From JAEXOD01 sp964652025 (GTDB taxonomy: Bacteria > Bacteroidota > Ignavibacteria > Ignavibacteriales > Melioribacteraceae), in the NCBI GenBank assembly GCA_964652025.1, contig CAZYZX010000008.1, positions 62,001-126,000 of the forward strand: a stretch of 64,000 nucleotides of DNA, read 5' to 3'. The notes under the pieces are model-generated. The model worked only from the letters and a program-made list of their open reading frames with translations, searched no databases and was not told where the DNA came from. The position numbers were made by a program, and so were the translations under genes. Position 1 is the stretch's first letter, and the number at the start of each line of letters is the position of its first letter. This document shows positions 43,470 to 53,041 of this stretch, one piece after another.

Positions 43470-43481
43470 CTGTTGTGGTCT
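43470..43481. repeat. ftsZ leader copy of the 12-bp inverted repeat
   Basis: On the minus strand AGACCACAACAG begins in the last two bases of the ftsA stop codon (TAG) and runs into the AGGAGG of ftsZ (sharing AG). It matches the terminator loop sequence at 42130-42141 in inverted orientation. Confidence 0.85.
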
Positions 43482-44814
43482 ATATATCATTTAAAAACTC
43501 TTTAAACTTATTTAAATAATCTTTAACTTTTTTACCTAAATTAGATGGTATTTTTATTTTAGCTTCTTTTACTTCTTCTACCTTTGTTTCACTTTTGTTA
43601 CTTTTTTTATTATTATAAGTATAGTTTGTCTCTTGTTTAGAACTAACATTGCTTTTTAAATCATAATTGCTACCGGGGAAAGGTAAAATTAAGCCAGCAA
43701 CAGTTGCATACTCCGGTCTTGCTAAATGTGCTGGAAAATAATTTGGTATACCGATCCTTGTAGAAAGTCCAAAAACCGATTGTGCCAATTCTGTAGAGCC
43801 GCGTAATAACGACCCACCACCTGTTAACACAATTCCACCTGTTAATTTTTCTTTTAACCCTTTTCTTGTTAAGTCCGCATCTATAATTGAAAATAGCTCT
43901 TCCATGCGCGCTTTAATTATTTGAGTTAAAAATGTAACAGGAATTTTTATCATTCCTCTTCCACCAGTACGATTTATAAAAATTTCCTCATTAGATTTAA
44001 TAATTGCTTCTTCAGTTGCATAACCAAATTGCTTTTTAATTTTTTCCGCATCAGAGCTAACAATGGATAAGGTGTCTCTAATATCATAAGTAACTTGATT
44101 ACCGGCAACACCCACAACGCTTGTATCGCGAATGCGTTTATTAATATAAACTGCAATATCTGTGGTACCACCACCAATATCTATTACACAAACGCCAAGC
44201 TCTTTTTCGCTTTCATCTAATACACTAATACTGCTTGCTAAGGGTTGCAATTTAAAGTCATAAACATTATAACCAGCACGTTCTACAGAGCGCTTAATGT
44301 TATTTAATGCAGCAGTAGCAGCAAAAACAATATGACTGCTTGCTTCTAACTTTTTACCCGTGTTACCAATAGGGTCATCAAAACCTCTTACGCCATCTAT
44401 AATGTAATCAATTGGTATTATGTGTAATATCTTTTTATCAGATGGATGTTCAATTAATCTTATATCACTGCGTAATCTTTCCAAGTCTTCAACAGATATC
44501 TCGTGCTCTGGATTACGAATAGAAACGTAATTTACATGAGTCATTGCATTAATATGCTCTCCAGCAACACCTGCATAAAGGTGCATATTTCTAATTTCTT
44601 CTTCGGTAATATCTGTGCCTTGCAAAGCATTTGTCATTGCTGTTTTTACTGCTTCTGCTGTTTTATTAATATTGGCAACTAATCCACGGGATAACCCTTC
44701 ACTTGGTGCTTCCCCAACACTAATAATATTAGGGTTATTGCCAACCATTTCCGCTAATAAAATACATACTTTTGTTGTACCTATATCCAAACCTGCTATT
44801 AAATTCCTACTCAT
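43480..44814 (-). CDS. ftsA: Cell division protein FtsA
   Basis: This 444-residue actin-like ATPase begins RNLIAGLDIGTTKVCILLAE and carries VCVIDIGGGTTDIAVY (phosphate 2) and VLTGGGSLLRG (adenosine). The extreme C-terminus LGKKVKDYLNKFKEFLNDI is the amphipathic helix that anchors FtsA to the membrane. It tethers FtsZ and recruits later proteins. Its start overlaps the ftsQ stop by 8 nt. A long low-complexity linker (about 390-420, Lys/Asn/Glu rich) separates the fold from the helix. Confidence 0.97.
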   Translation of the reverse strand: MSRNLIAGLDIGTTKVCILLAEMVGNNPNIISVGEAPSEGLSRGLVANINKTAEAVKTAMTNALQGTDITEEEIRNMHLYAGVAGEHINAMTHVNYVSIRNPEHEISVEDLERLRSDIRLIEHPSDKKILHIIPIDYIIDGVRGFDDPIGNTGKKLEASSHIVFAATAALNNIKRSVERAGYNVYDFKLQPLASSISVLDESEKELGVCVIDIGGGTTDIAVYINKRIRDTSVVGVAGNQVTYDIRDTLSIVSSDAEKIKKQFGYATEEAIIKSNEEIFINRTGGRGMIKIPVTFLTQIIKARMEELFSIIDADLTRKGLKEKLTGGIVLTGGGSLLRGSTELAQSVFGLSTRIGIPNYFPAHLARPEYATVAGLILPFPGSNYDLKSNVSSKQETNYTYNNKKSNKSETKVEEVKEAKIKIPSNLGKKVKDYLNKFKEFLNDI

Positions 44815-45601
44815 TTACCCCTCCATTATCAGTTTCGGTTTGTATATTAGGCATTATATAAGCTAAATTATTAAAGCGCATATCAATATAATCAATAGTT
44901 CCAGATTTTATATTTTCATTCATTTTTTTGTAAATTTCGTTAAATCCAACTACTTTTTTAATAATATTATCTTTATTAAGAAATACTTTAAAATTAAAAT
45001 TATTAAAGTCCAATATTATCGTTTTTCCAAAGTTCAAATTAATTTCATTAATACTATTATGTAGTTCCTCGTTTTCATATTGTAATATGCTTAATATCTT
45101 TAATCCTACAAAAGTATTGTCATTTTTATTAAGATATTTCAATGGTTTATATTCTTTTTCGTATAATGATCCTTCCAAAATAGGTAAATCTATTTTTTTT
45201 GTTTCTGGTAATATTGGCACTATCTCAAAATTATCTGTAATTAAAAAGTTTTTATTATCCACTGTAAAATATTGTGCTATAAAATTCTTTTCTGTAATTA
45301 AAACAATAATTTTATTATTATTTTCATAAAAAACATCTGCATTGGCTACGTAAGGATGTTTTGAAATTCTATCCCTTATAATTCTCGGATTTAGATACTT
45401 ATAATCATCATAATTATCAAATTTTGCAAACTTAAAGTAGTTTTCATTCGATAAATAATCACTACCTTTTACTTCAATTTTACGAATAATTAGTATGTTT
45501 TTATCTTCTAATTTAAATGTTAAATATAATAATATTCCTAATAATATTAATAAGAATATTACACTAAAAAACCTATTATTTAACTTTTTTTGTAAAAACA
45601 T
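44807..45601 (-). CDS. ftsQ: Cell division protein FtsQ
   Basis: This 264-residue bitopic protein has one N-terminal membrane helix (about 13-32) followed by a POTRA domain (ILIIRKIEVKGSDYLSNENYFKF...) and the FtsQ/DivIB beta domain (LPILEGSLYEKEYKPL, then DYIDMRFNN near the end). It links FtsA-side and periplasmic divisome proteins. It lies between murC (2-nt gap) and ftsA (8-nt overlap), its standard place. The sequence is poorly conserved, as is usual for FtsQ. Confidence 0.9.
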   Translation of the reverse strand: MFLQKKLNNRFFSVIFLLILLGILLYLTFKLEDKNILIIRKIEVKGSDYLSNENYFKFAKFDNYDDYKYLNPRIIRDRISKHPYVANADVFYENNNKIIVLITEKNFIAQYFTVDNKNFLITDNFEIVPILPETKKIDLPILEGSLYEKEYKPLKYLNKNDNTFVGLKILSILQYENEELHNSINEINLNFGKTIILDFNNFNFKVFLNKDNIIKKVVGFNEIYKKMNENIKSGTIDYIDMRFNNLAYIMPNIQTETDNGGVNE

Positions 45602-45603
45602 AA

Positions 45604-46977
45604 CTAATTATTAATTAATTTTATAAATTGTTCGCCATATTTCCAAATATCACCGGCACCAAGTGTAATAATAATATCACCGGGTTTGTAAATTTGCTTC
45701 AAAAACATTGGAATATCATTTTTATTAGGAATATAATAAACTTCCTTATGACCAAATTTTTTAGCTGCATTTGCAATTAATTCCCCAGTAATACCTTCAA
45801 TAGGTTCTTCTCTTGCTGGGTAAACATCTGTACAAATAAAAATATCGCTATTTAAAAACGAACGTCCAAACTCTGCGTAAAAGTCTCTTGTTCTGCTATA
45901 TAAATGAGGTTGAAAAACTGCTATAAGTCTATTTTTCCAACCAGTTCTTACAGCGTTTAAAGTAGCATTAGTTTCTGTTGGGTGGTGTCCATAGTCATCT
46001 ATAACCAAAACTTCTTTATTATATTTAGTTTCAAATCTACGGTATACACCACTAAATTTACCCAATGCATCTTTAATTACATTAAAATCAATCCCCAATT
46101 CTTTAGCAATAGTAACAGCCACTAATGAGTTTTTAACCACATGTAAACCGGGCACTTTTAAAGTAATTCTGCCTAAATCTTCTCCTTTATAAATAACATT
46201 AAACGATGATTGATATTTATCGTGAACAATATCAACCGCCTTAACATCTGCTTGGTTTGTGGTTCCATATGTAATTACACGTCTATTAATGCTGGGGATA
46301 ATATCTTGCAAAGCCGGTTCATCTAAACAAATAACTACAAAGCCAAAAAATGGTACTTTATTTGCAAATTCAATAAAAGCACCTTTAATGTCATCTAAAT
46401 CTTTATAAGTATCTAAATGCTCTCTTTCTAAAGTTGTAATAGCAGCAATAGATGGGGTAAGTTTTAGGAAAGTTCTATCAAATTCATCTGCTTCTACAAC
46501 AATATACTCGCTATTACCTAAGCGCGCATTAGTTCCTCCTAAGCTGCTTAATTTACCACCAACAATAATAGTTGGGTCAATTCCTGCTTCTGTTAAAACA
46601 AGCCCCACCATACTGGTAGTTGTAGTTTTACCATGTGTTCCTGCAATTCCTATTCCATATTTCATGCGCATGCACTCAGCCAACATTTCGCTGCGTTTTA
46701 TAACTGGAATTTTCTTTTCAATTGCAATTTTAACTTCCGGATTTTCTAACGCAACAGCAGAGGAATAAACAACAACATCCGCATTTTTTACGTTTTCTGC
46801 ACTGTGCCCTATATAAATTTTAGCGCCTAATTCTTCAAGTCTTTTTGTGGTATCGCTTGCACTTAAATCACTTCCAGAAATATTAAAACCTTGATTTAAT
46901 AATATTTCTGCAATCCCACTCATTCCTATTCCACCAATACCTACAAAATGAATATTTTTAATTACCTTATGTATCAT
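45604..46977 (-). CDS. murC: UDP-N-acetylmuramate-L-alanine ligase
   Basis: This 457-residue Mur ligase has HFVGIGGIGMSGIAEI (10-25), the ATP loop GTHGKTTT (113-120), the VVEADEFDRTFL segment and DDYGHHPTE near 330, typical of MurC. It adds L-Ala to UDP-MurNAc. It is 2 nt downstream of murG and 2 nt upstream of ftsQ. MurB, which commonly sits next to murC, is not between them. Confidence 0.96.
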   Translation of the reverse strand: MIHKVIKNIHFVGIGGIGMSGIAEILLNQGFNISGSDLSASDTTKRLEELGAKIYIGHSAENVKNADVVVYSSAVALENPEVKIAIEKKIPVIKRSEMLAECMRMKYGIGIAGTHGKTTTTSMVGLVLTEAGIDPTIIVGGKLSSLGGTNARLGNSEYIVVEADEFDRTFLKLTPSIAAITTLEREHLDTYKDLDDIKGAFIEFANKVPFFGFVVICLDEPALQDIIPSINRRVITYGTTNQADVKAVDIVHDKYQSSFNVIYKGEDLGRITLKVPGLHVVKNSLVAVTIAKELGIDFNVIKDALGKFSGVYRRFETKYNKEVLVIDDYGHHPTETNATLNAVRTGWKNRLIAVFQPHLYSRTRDFYAEFGRSFLNSDIFICTDVYPAREEPIEGITGELIANAAKKFGHKEVYYIPNKNDIPMFLKQIYKPGDIIITLGAGDIWKYGEQFIKLINN

Positions 46978-46979
46978 AA

Positions 46980-48095
46980 TTATATCCTGTTTTTGTTTTC
47001 AGCTGCTTCTAAAATTTCTGCTCCTATTTTATCAGCAGCATTTACTCCAGCAAATTTTTTTATGTTGTTGCTTAATTGTGTTAATTTATCATTATCATTT
47101 AGCAATTTTGTAATTACATCTATAATAGCAGTTTCCGCATCTTCATCTTTAATTAGCACTGCTGCTTCAGCTTCTTCTAAAGCTTTTGCATTTTTATACT
47201 GGTGATTATCTGTAACATTTGGCGAGGGAATAAATATTACAGGCAACCCTAAGTAAGATACTTCTGCAATAGTTGTTGCACCTGCACGCGCTATTACTAA
47301 ACTTGCCGCAGAGTATGCTTCTCCCATATCTGTTATAAATGGAAAAACTTTTACATTACTGCTTGCATACTTTGCGTATTCGTTTATATAATTATTACCA
47401 CACTGCCAAATAATGTTTACATTTAATTCGTTTAATTTTTCTATATTTTTTGCTATTGCTTTATTTATTGTTTTTGCACCTAAACTACCCCCCGATACAA
47501 AAATTACCGGATAATCATTCGCAAATCCATATTTAATTCTTGCATCTCGCTTAGATATTTTATTTATATTTATCCTTATAGGATTACCATATTGTACTAA
47601 TTTGTCTTTAAATCTAAAATATTTTTCACTATCCTTAAACGATATATAAATCTTATCAGCTTTTTTTTCTAACAAACGATTTGTTACACCTGGATAACTA
47701 TTTTGCTCTAATAAAAACACTTTAGCACCTGTTATTTTTGCAGCCCACACAATAGGACCGCTAACATATGCACCACTACCAATTGCTACATCAGGCTTAA
47801 ACTTTATGCATAACCATAAAGATTTAATAATTGATACAAATAATCTATATGCAAAAATAAAAATACCAAAACCAATTTTTCTCGGCATTCCACTTATAGA
47901 TAAAGAATAAAAATTATAACCTAAATTAGGAATAACGCGGGACTCGATTTTATCCTTTGTGCCAACAAATAATATATTAGCATTAGGTTGCAACATTTTA
48001 ATTTTTTCTGCAACGGCAACAAGTGGGAATAAATGTCCACCTGTTCCACCACCTGCAAAAATAAAATTAAGTCCGCTTTTTGTTTTTTTATCCAT
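46980..48095 (-). CDS. murG: UDP-GlcNAc:lipid I N-acetylglucosaminyltransferase
   Basis: This 371-residue GT28 enzyme has the AGGTGGHLFPLVAVAE G-loop (15-30), the second glycine loop VSGGSLGAKTINKA, and the donor-site ARAGATTIAEVSYLGLPVIFIPSP. It makes lipid II from lipid I at the cytoplasmic face. It overlaps the ftsW end by 8 nt and lies 2 nt before murC. Confidence 0.96.
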   Translation of the reverse strand: MDKKTKSGLNFIFAGGGTGGHLFPLVAVAEKIKMLQPNANILFVGTKDKIESRVIPNLGYNFYSLSISGMPRKIGFGIFIFAYRLFVSIIKSLWLCIKFKPDVAIGSGAYVSGPIVWAAKITGAKVFLLEQNSYPGVTNRLLEKKADKIYISFKDSEKYFRFKDKLVQYGNPIRININKISKRDARIKYGFANDYPVIFVSGGSLGAKTINKAIAKNIEKLNELNVNIIWQCGNNYINEYAKYASSNVKVFPFITDMGEAYSAASLVIARAGATTIAEVSYLGLPVIFIPSPNVTDNHQYKNAKALEEAEAAVLIKDEDAETAIIDVITKLLNDNDKLTQLSNNIKKFAGVNAADKIGAEILEAAENKNRI

Positions 48096-49197
48096 TATTT
48101 TGTGCCGTTTCTAATTTAGTATCTTGCTCTTTTGCATATCTAATAGCAATATTAACTACAACCCCAACAGTAAATCCAAAAGTAATAATAGCTGTTCCAC
48201 CATAACTAATAAAGGGTAAAGTAATACCTGTTACGGGCCAAGCACCACTTACAACCGCCATATTTACAAATGCATTTAAACAAATAACCAAAGTTAAACC
48301 AAATGCCAAAAGCTGCCCATATCTATCTGTACACTTATAAGCTATATAAATACCCAAAAACATTAATATCATAAAAATAAGTAAAACGGTTACAGTACCA
48401 ATAAAACCAAATTGCTCTCCAATAATAGCGTAAATAAAATCCCCATATGCTTCGGGTAAAAATTCATCACTTTGTCTATTATTTGCTAAGCCTCTGCCAG
48501 TAAGTCCACCACTTCCTAAAGCAATATTAGCTTGATATGATTGTATGTTTAACGTCTTTTTTTCACCTAAACCTAAAAAGCTATAAATTCTTGCTCTACC
48601 ATGGCTAAAGGACATCATTACTGCAATACCAACCAACCCAACTAATAAAGTGGTAATAATTAAGTGTTTGTATCTTGCACCAGAAACAAATAACAACGAA
48701 AGCCCTGTTGCAATAATTAAACTAGCGGTACTAATATTTGGCTGCAATACAATAAAAAATGCCGTTAAAAATATCCAGAATAAAGACGGCAAATATCCCC
48801 TCTTAAAATCTTTAATTAATTCCCCTTTTCTATCAATTAAGTTAGAGAGGTGCATAACAATAGCAATTTTTGCTAATTCTGATGGTTGAAAAGAGAAGAA
48901 GCCTAAATTTATCCAGCGGCTAGCCCCTTTTTTGGTTAAACCAAGCATTAAAGTAAAAATTAATAAAACAATTACAACCATCATAAAACCTTTTGTAAAC
49001 TTTCTATACTTTTCATAAGGGATATACATCCCCAAAGCAAAAGCTCCTAATGCAAAAACTACTTTACCAATATGATTTATAATCATAGAGTAATCTCGCT
49101 TAACACCACTTGTAGCACCAAGCACCATTGTTATTCCTATTACTACTAATAGTAAAACAATGCTTAAAAATACTCTATAAACAATACGCATTTTCAT
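48088..49197 (-). CDS. ftsW: Peptidoglycan glycosyltransferase FtsW
   Basis: This 369-residue SEDS protein has about 10 membrane helices and the signatures KGASRWINLGFFSFQPSELAKI and PFISYGGTAI. With its partner PBP (the ftsI product) it polymerises septal glycan. It overlaps both murD (4 nt) and murG (8 nt). Location between murD and murG favours FtsW over RodA. Confidence 0.94.
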   Translation of the reverse strand: MKMRIVYRVFLSIVLLLVVIGITMVLGATSGVKRDYSMIINHIGKVVFALGAFALGMYIPYEKYRKFTKGFMMVVIVLLIFTLMLGLTKKGASRWINLGFFSFQPSELAKIAIVMHLSNLIDRKGELIKDFKRGYLPSLFWIFLTAFFIVLQPNISTASLIIATGLSLLFVSGARYKHLIITTLLVGLVGIAVMMSFSHGRARIYSFLGLGEKKTLNIQSYQANIALGSGGLTGRGLANNRQSDEFLPEAYGDFIYAIIGEQFGFIGTVTVLLIFMILMFLGIYIAYKCTDRYGQLLAFGLTLVICLNAFVNMAVVSGAWPVTGITLPFISYGGTAIITFGFTVGVVVNIAIRYAKEQDTKLETAQNNG

Positions 49198-50546
49198 AAA
49201 CTATTTACTATCCTCTTAAATTCTTCCCCACGGTGCTCGTAATTTTTAAACATATCAAAAGAAGCACATGCCGGCGATAATAATACTATATCTCCATTAA
49301 CCGCCTCTTTTTTTGCACTTTGCAAGCAATCTTCAAATGTATCTTTAATTTCTGTGTTAACTATATCCTTAAAAAATTGATACACCTTATTTGCCGATGA
49401 ACCAATTGCATATATTTTTTTAACACGTTTTTTAACTTCATCTTTTATTTGTGTATAGTCGTTCCCCTTGTCTTTTCCGCCTAAAATTAATATTAGCGGA
49501 TTATCAAAACTTCTTAATGCATACCAAACAGCATCTACATTTGTTGCCTTGCTATCGTTTATATATCTAACTCCATTAAGCTCTCGCACAAATTCCAAAC
49601 GATGTTCCACACCTGGAAAGCTGCCAAGTGCCTCTTTAATTTTTTCGTTTTCTATACCTAAAGTTTTTAAAACTGTTATTACCACTAATGAATTATATAA
49701 ATTATGCTCACCCTTTAATGCAATATCAGTTACCTCACAAACTACTTCTTCATTACTATTTTTTACAAAATAAACTACATTATTTTTTGCATAAGCTCCA
49801 TTAATCACCTTATTTTTAATCGAAAAGTAAAGCCTATTAACGTTATTGTTTCTATCCTCATATTTTTTAATTACTTCATCATCTGCATTTATAATAAAGT
49901 AATCATTTATGTTTTGATTTTTAGCAATATTAAATTTAGATAAAGCATATTTTTCAAAACTGTTATCATATCTATCTAAATGGTCGGGTGTAATATTAAT
50001 AATTACAGAAAACTTAGGTTTAAATAATTCCACATGGTCTAATTGAAAACTAGAAACTTCTAAAACAGCAACTTCATCTACTGTTAAACTATCTGCAAAC
50101 TCGCTAAATGCATTGCCAATATTTCCACCAACCTTTGCTTTAACGCCACATTTATTAAGCGCATAATGCATTAAGGAAGTAGTGGTAGTTTTTCCATTTG
50201 TGCCGGTTATAGCAAAAATATTAGATTTACAAAACCAAGCTGCAAATTCTATTTCACTAATAATCTTTATTCCTCTTTTTAAGGCTTCTAAAATAACAGT
50301 GCTATTATCTGGCACACCTGGGCTTGTAATAATAAAATCGCAATCAAAAACTTTTTCACTATGCACACCAAACTCAAAATTTATCCCTTCGCTAAGCAAA
50401 ACATTTTTTTGCTCTATTAATTTACTTTCCTCACCTTTATCGCTAACAAATGGTATAGCTCCTTGTCTTTTAGCAAGTTTTGCAGCACCAATACCGCTTC
50501 TTACAGCGCCTAAAATTGTAATTTTTTTATTCTTAATATCTTTCAT
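49194..50546 (-). CDS. murD: UDP-N-acetylmuramoyl-L-alanine-D-glutamate ligase
   Basis: This 450-residue Mur ligase has a Rossmann-like N-terminus (ITILGAVRSGIGAAKLA), the ATP loop GTNGKTTTT (near 116), NITPDHLDRY and YINDSKATN, as in MurD. It adds D-glutamate. It overlaps mraY and ftsW by 4 nt each. Confidence 0.96.
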   Translation of the reverse strand: MKDIKNKKITILGAVRSGIGAAKLAKRQGAIPFVSDKGEESKLIEQKNVLLSEGINFEFGVHSEKVFDCDFIITSPGVPDNSTVILEALKRGIKIISEIEFAAWFCKSNIFAITGTNGKTTTTSLMHYALNKCGVKAKVGGNIGNAFSEFADSLTVDEVAVLEVSSFQLDHVELFKPKFSVIINITPDHLDRYDNSFEKYALSKFNIAKNQNINDYFIINADDEVIKKYEDRNNNVNRLYFSIKNKVINGAYAKNNVVYFVKNSNEEVVCEVTDIALKGEHNLYNSLVVITVLKTLGIENEKIKEALGSFPGVEHRLEFVRELNGVRYINDSKATNVDAVWYALRSFDNPLILILGGKDKGNDYTQIKDEVKKRVKKIYAIGSSANKVYQFFKDIVNTEIKDTFEDCLQSAKKEAVNGDIVLLSPACASFDMFKNYEHRGEEFKRIVNSL

Positions 50547-51652
50547 CTTATCTTAAACGAAGCAAGGCTAATTAATGTTAAAATAATAGTAATTATGTAA
50601 AATCTAATAACAATCTTTGGCTCACTCCAGCCTAAAAGTTCAAAATGATGATGAAGTGGAGCCATTCTAAAAACTCTTCTTCCTTCACCATACTTTTTTT
50701 TAGTGTACTTAAAATATAATCTTTGTATAATTACCGAAACGGTTTCCATAAAGAATATACCACCTAAAATCGGTAATAAAAGTTCTTTTTTAATTAAAAT
50801 AGAAATAACACCAAGTGCTCCACCTAAAGCTAAAGAACCTGTATCACCCATAAAAACCTGAGCTGGATAAAAATTAAACCACAAAAATCCTAAGCCTGCA
50901 CCTATTATTGCAGCAATAAATACTGTTAACTCTCCACTATAAGGTATATACATTATATTTAAATAATCGCTATAAATTACGTTACCACTTACGTAGCATA
51001 TTACCGCCATAGCAAGCATTACTATTAACATTGTTCCCATTGCTAAACCGTCTAATCCATCTGTTAAATTAACGGCGTTAGATGTGGCAGTAATTATAAA
51101 AATAACTGCGGGAATATATATATAGGAAAAATCCCAATTTAAATTCTTAAAAAAGGGCAATGTTGTTTCAGTTGTATAAGTGCCAAACTCTGGCATATTA
51201 TAAATTGCAATACCAACAACTAAACCAATAATAAATTGACCTAATAATTTATATCTTGCTATTAATCCTTTTGGCTTTTTTCTAACAACCTTTAAATAGT
51301 CATCATAAAATCCAACTATACTAAGCCAAACGGTAACTAATAATGTTAATAAAATAAAACTACTTTTAATATCTGCCCACAATAATACAGGAACAACAAC
51401 AGAAAAAATAATTATTATACCGCCCATTGTTGGTGTACCTGCTTTAGGTTTATGGCTTTGTGGTCCTTCTTCTTTAATTGTTTCGCCTATTTGCTTTCTT
51501 TTTAAGTAATTAATTATTTTTGGACCAATATAAAAAGCCAAAAACATAGCTGTTATTGCAGCTAAAATAGACCTAAAGGATAGATACTTAAAAATATCAA
51601 ATCCCGGAGGAGAATATTTTTTATTTATATAATTAAATAAATAGTATAACAT
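50543..51652 (-). CDS. mraY: Phospho-N-acetylmuramoyl-pentapeptide transferase
   Basis: This 369-residue protein has about 10 membrane helices and the catalytic loops GTPTMGG (about 71-77), NAVNLTDGLDGLA, GDTGSLALGG and the C-terminal HHHFELLGW. It links phospho-MurNAc-pentapeptide to undecaprenyl phosphate, giving lipid I. It abuts murF with no gap and overlaps murD by 4 nt. Confidence 0.97.
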   Translation of the reverse strand: MLYYLFNYINKKYSPPGFDIFKYLSFRSILAAITAMFLAFYIGPKIINYLKRKQIGETIKEEGPQSHKPKAGTPTMGGIIIIFSVVVPVLLWADIKSSFILLTLLVTVWLSIVGFYDDYLKVVRKKPKGLIARYKLLGQFIIGLVVGIAIYNMPEFGTYTTETTLPFFKNLNWDFSYIYIPAVIFIITATSNAVNLTDGLDGLAMGTMLIVMLAMAVICYVSGNVIYSDYLNIMYIPYSGELTVFIAAIIGAGLGFLWFNFYPAQVFMGDTGSLALGGALGVISILIKKELLLPILGGIFFMETVSVIIQRLYFKYTKKKYGEGRRVFRMAPLHHHFELLGWSEPKIVIRFYIITIILTLISLASFKIR

Positions 51653-53041
51653 TTACTTTACTCTCTCCGCTATTAGTGGTATAAATTGTTCCATTTTCAT
51701 TCCCCTAGAACCCTTAAACAAGAAAGCAGTATCCTTCACTTCTATACTTTTTAAAACTTCTAAAAGCTTTTCTCTACTATCAAAATGTATATTATTTACC
51801 CCTAATTCATTTAACCTTTCAGAAGTATAAGCCGTATTTTCCCCAATTAATAAAACTAAGTTTAATTTAGCGTTTGCAATATCATCTGCAAGTAATATGT
51901 GCATTTGTTTACTGCTATCACCAAGTTCAAACATATCACCAAGTATTGCAACTTTTTTTGCCAAAACTTTAATATTAGCTAATAAATTAATTGCTTCGTT
52001 CATACTTGCAGGATTAGCATTATAAGTATCATCAATAATAACGCAACTTTTAAAGTTAGTTACGTTTAATCTACCTTTAACTGTTTGAATTTTATTAATA
52101 CCATTTATAATTTCATCTGTAGATAACCCAAGCACATAAGCTATAGCCACTGCTGCTAAAATATTTTTGGCAGCAGCTAAACCATAAACGGGCAATGTAA
52201 TTTTCAATTCATTCCCCTTGTGTGTAATTTGTAGTTTAGTTCTGCCCAAGTCATCATAGCCTAAAATATTCCCCATAAAATCCGCTTCATTAAAAAATGC
52301 AAAAGTAACCTTATTGTTAGTCTCTTGGCATTTTACACTTAACAAAGGGTCATCGTTGTTAACAAAAATAACTCCACCCTTTTTTAATGTTTCGTCAAAT
52401 AGTGCAAATTTCTCTTTTAATACACCATTTCTATCAATTAAAAACTCTAAATGGCTATCCCCAATCAAAGTTATTAATGCATAATCTGGTTGGGAAATTT
52501 TAGAAGTGTACTCAATTTCTCCAAAATGGTTTGTCCCCTGCTCTACAATAATAATTTCTGTATTGCTATTTGCACTTAATAAAGTTAAAGGAACGCCAAT
52601 ATGGTTATTATTATTAAGTTCAGTTTTAGTTACATTATATTTTTCACTAAGAATAGTATATAAATATTCCTTTGTTGTTGTTTTGCCATTGCTACCAGTA
52701 ATGCCAATAACTTTAGCATTTAATTTATTTCTATATAGTTTTGCAACTTCGCCAAATGCATTTACTGTGTTTTTACAAGAAATAACCACACCATTAAAGT
52801 TTTCACTTTTAATTAAGCTTTCCTCGTTAATTAATACCCCAGCAGCACCAGCTTTTTCAACATCGCTTAAAAAATCTGCCCCATCAAAATTATCCCCTTT
52901 TATAGCAACAAATAAACACCCAGCTGTAACTTTACGGCTATCTATAACAACTTTGTTAAAAGCAATATTTGCATCACCTTTAACAAGCGTAAAGCCATTT
53001 AAGTTAAGTAATTCTTGGGTATTTATTAAAACTTGTGTCAT
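51653..53041 (-). CDS. murF: UDP-MurNAc-tripeptide D-alanyl-D-alanine ligase
   Basis: This 462-residue Mur ligase has VFVAIKG-like N-domain residues (LFVAIKGDNFDG), the ATP loop GSNGKTTTK (117-125), and IIDDTYNANPASM near 325, typical of MurF. It adds D-Ala-D-Ala. A Ddl enzyme to supply the dipeptide is not in the window. It overlaps murE by 4 nt and ends next to mraY. Confidence 0.95.
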   Translation of the reverse strand: MTQVLINTQELLNLNGFTLVKGDANIAFNKVVIDSRKVTAGCLFVAIKGDNFDGADFLSDVEKAGAAGVLINEESLIKSENFNGVVISCKNTVNAFGEVAKLYRNKLNAKVIGITGSNGKTTTKEYLYTILSEKYNVTKTELNNNNHIGVPLTLLSANSNTEIIIVEQGTNHFGEIEYTSKISQPDYALITLIGDSHLEFLIDRNGVLKEKFALFDETLKKGGVIFVNNDDPLLSVKCQETNNKVTFAFFNEADFMGNILGYDDLGRTKLQITHKGNELKITLPVYGLAAAKNILAAVAIAYVLGLSTDEIINGINKIQTVKGRLNVTNFKSCVIIDDTYNANPASMNEAINLLANIKVLAKKVAILGDMFELGDSSKQMHILLADDIANAKLNLVLLIGENTAYTSERLNELGVNNIHFDSREKLLEVLKSIEVKDTAFLFKGSRGMKMEQFIPLIAERVK

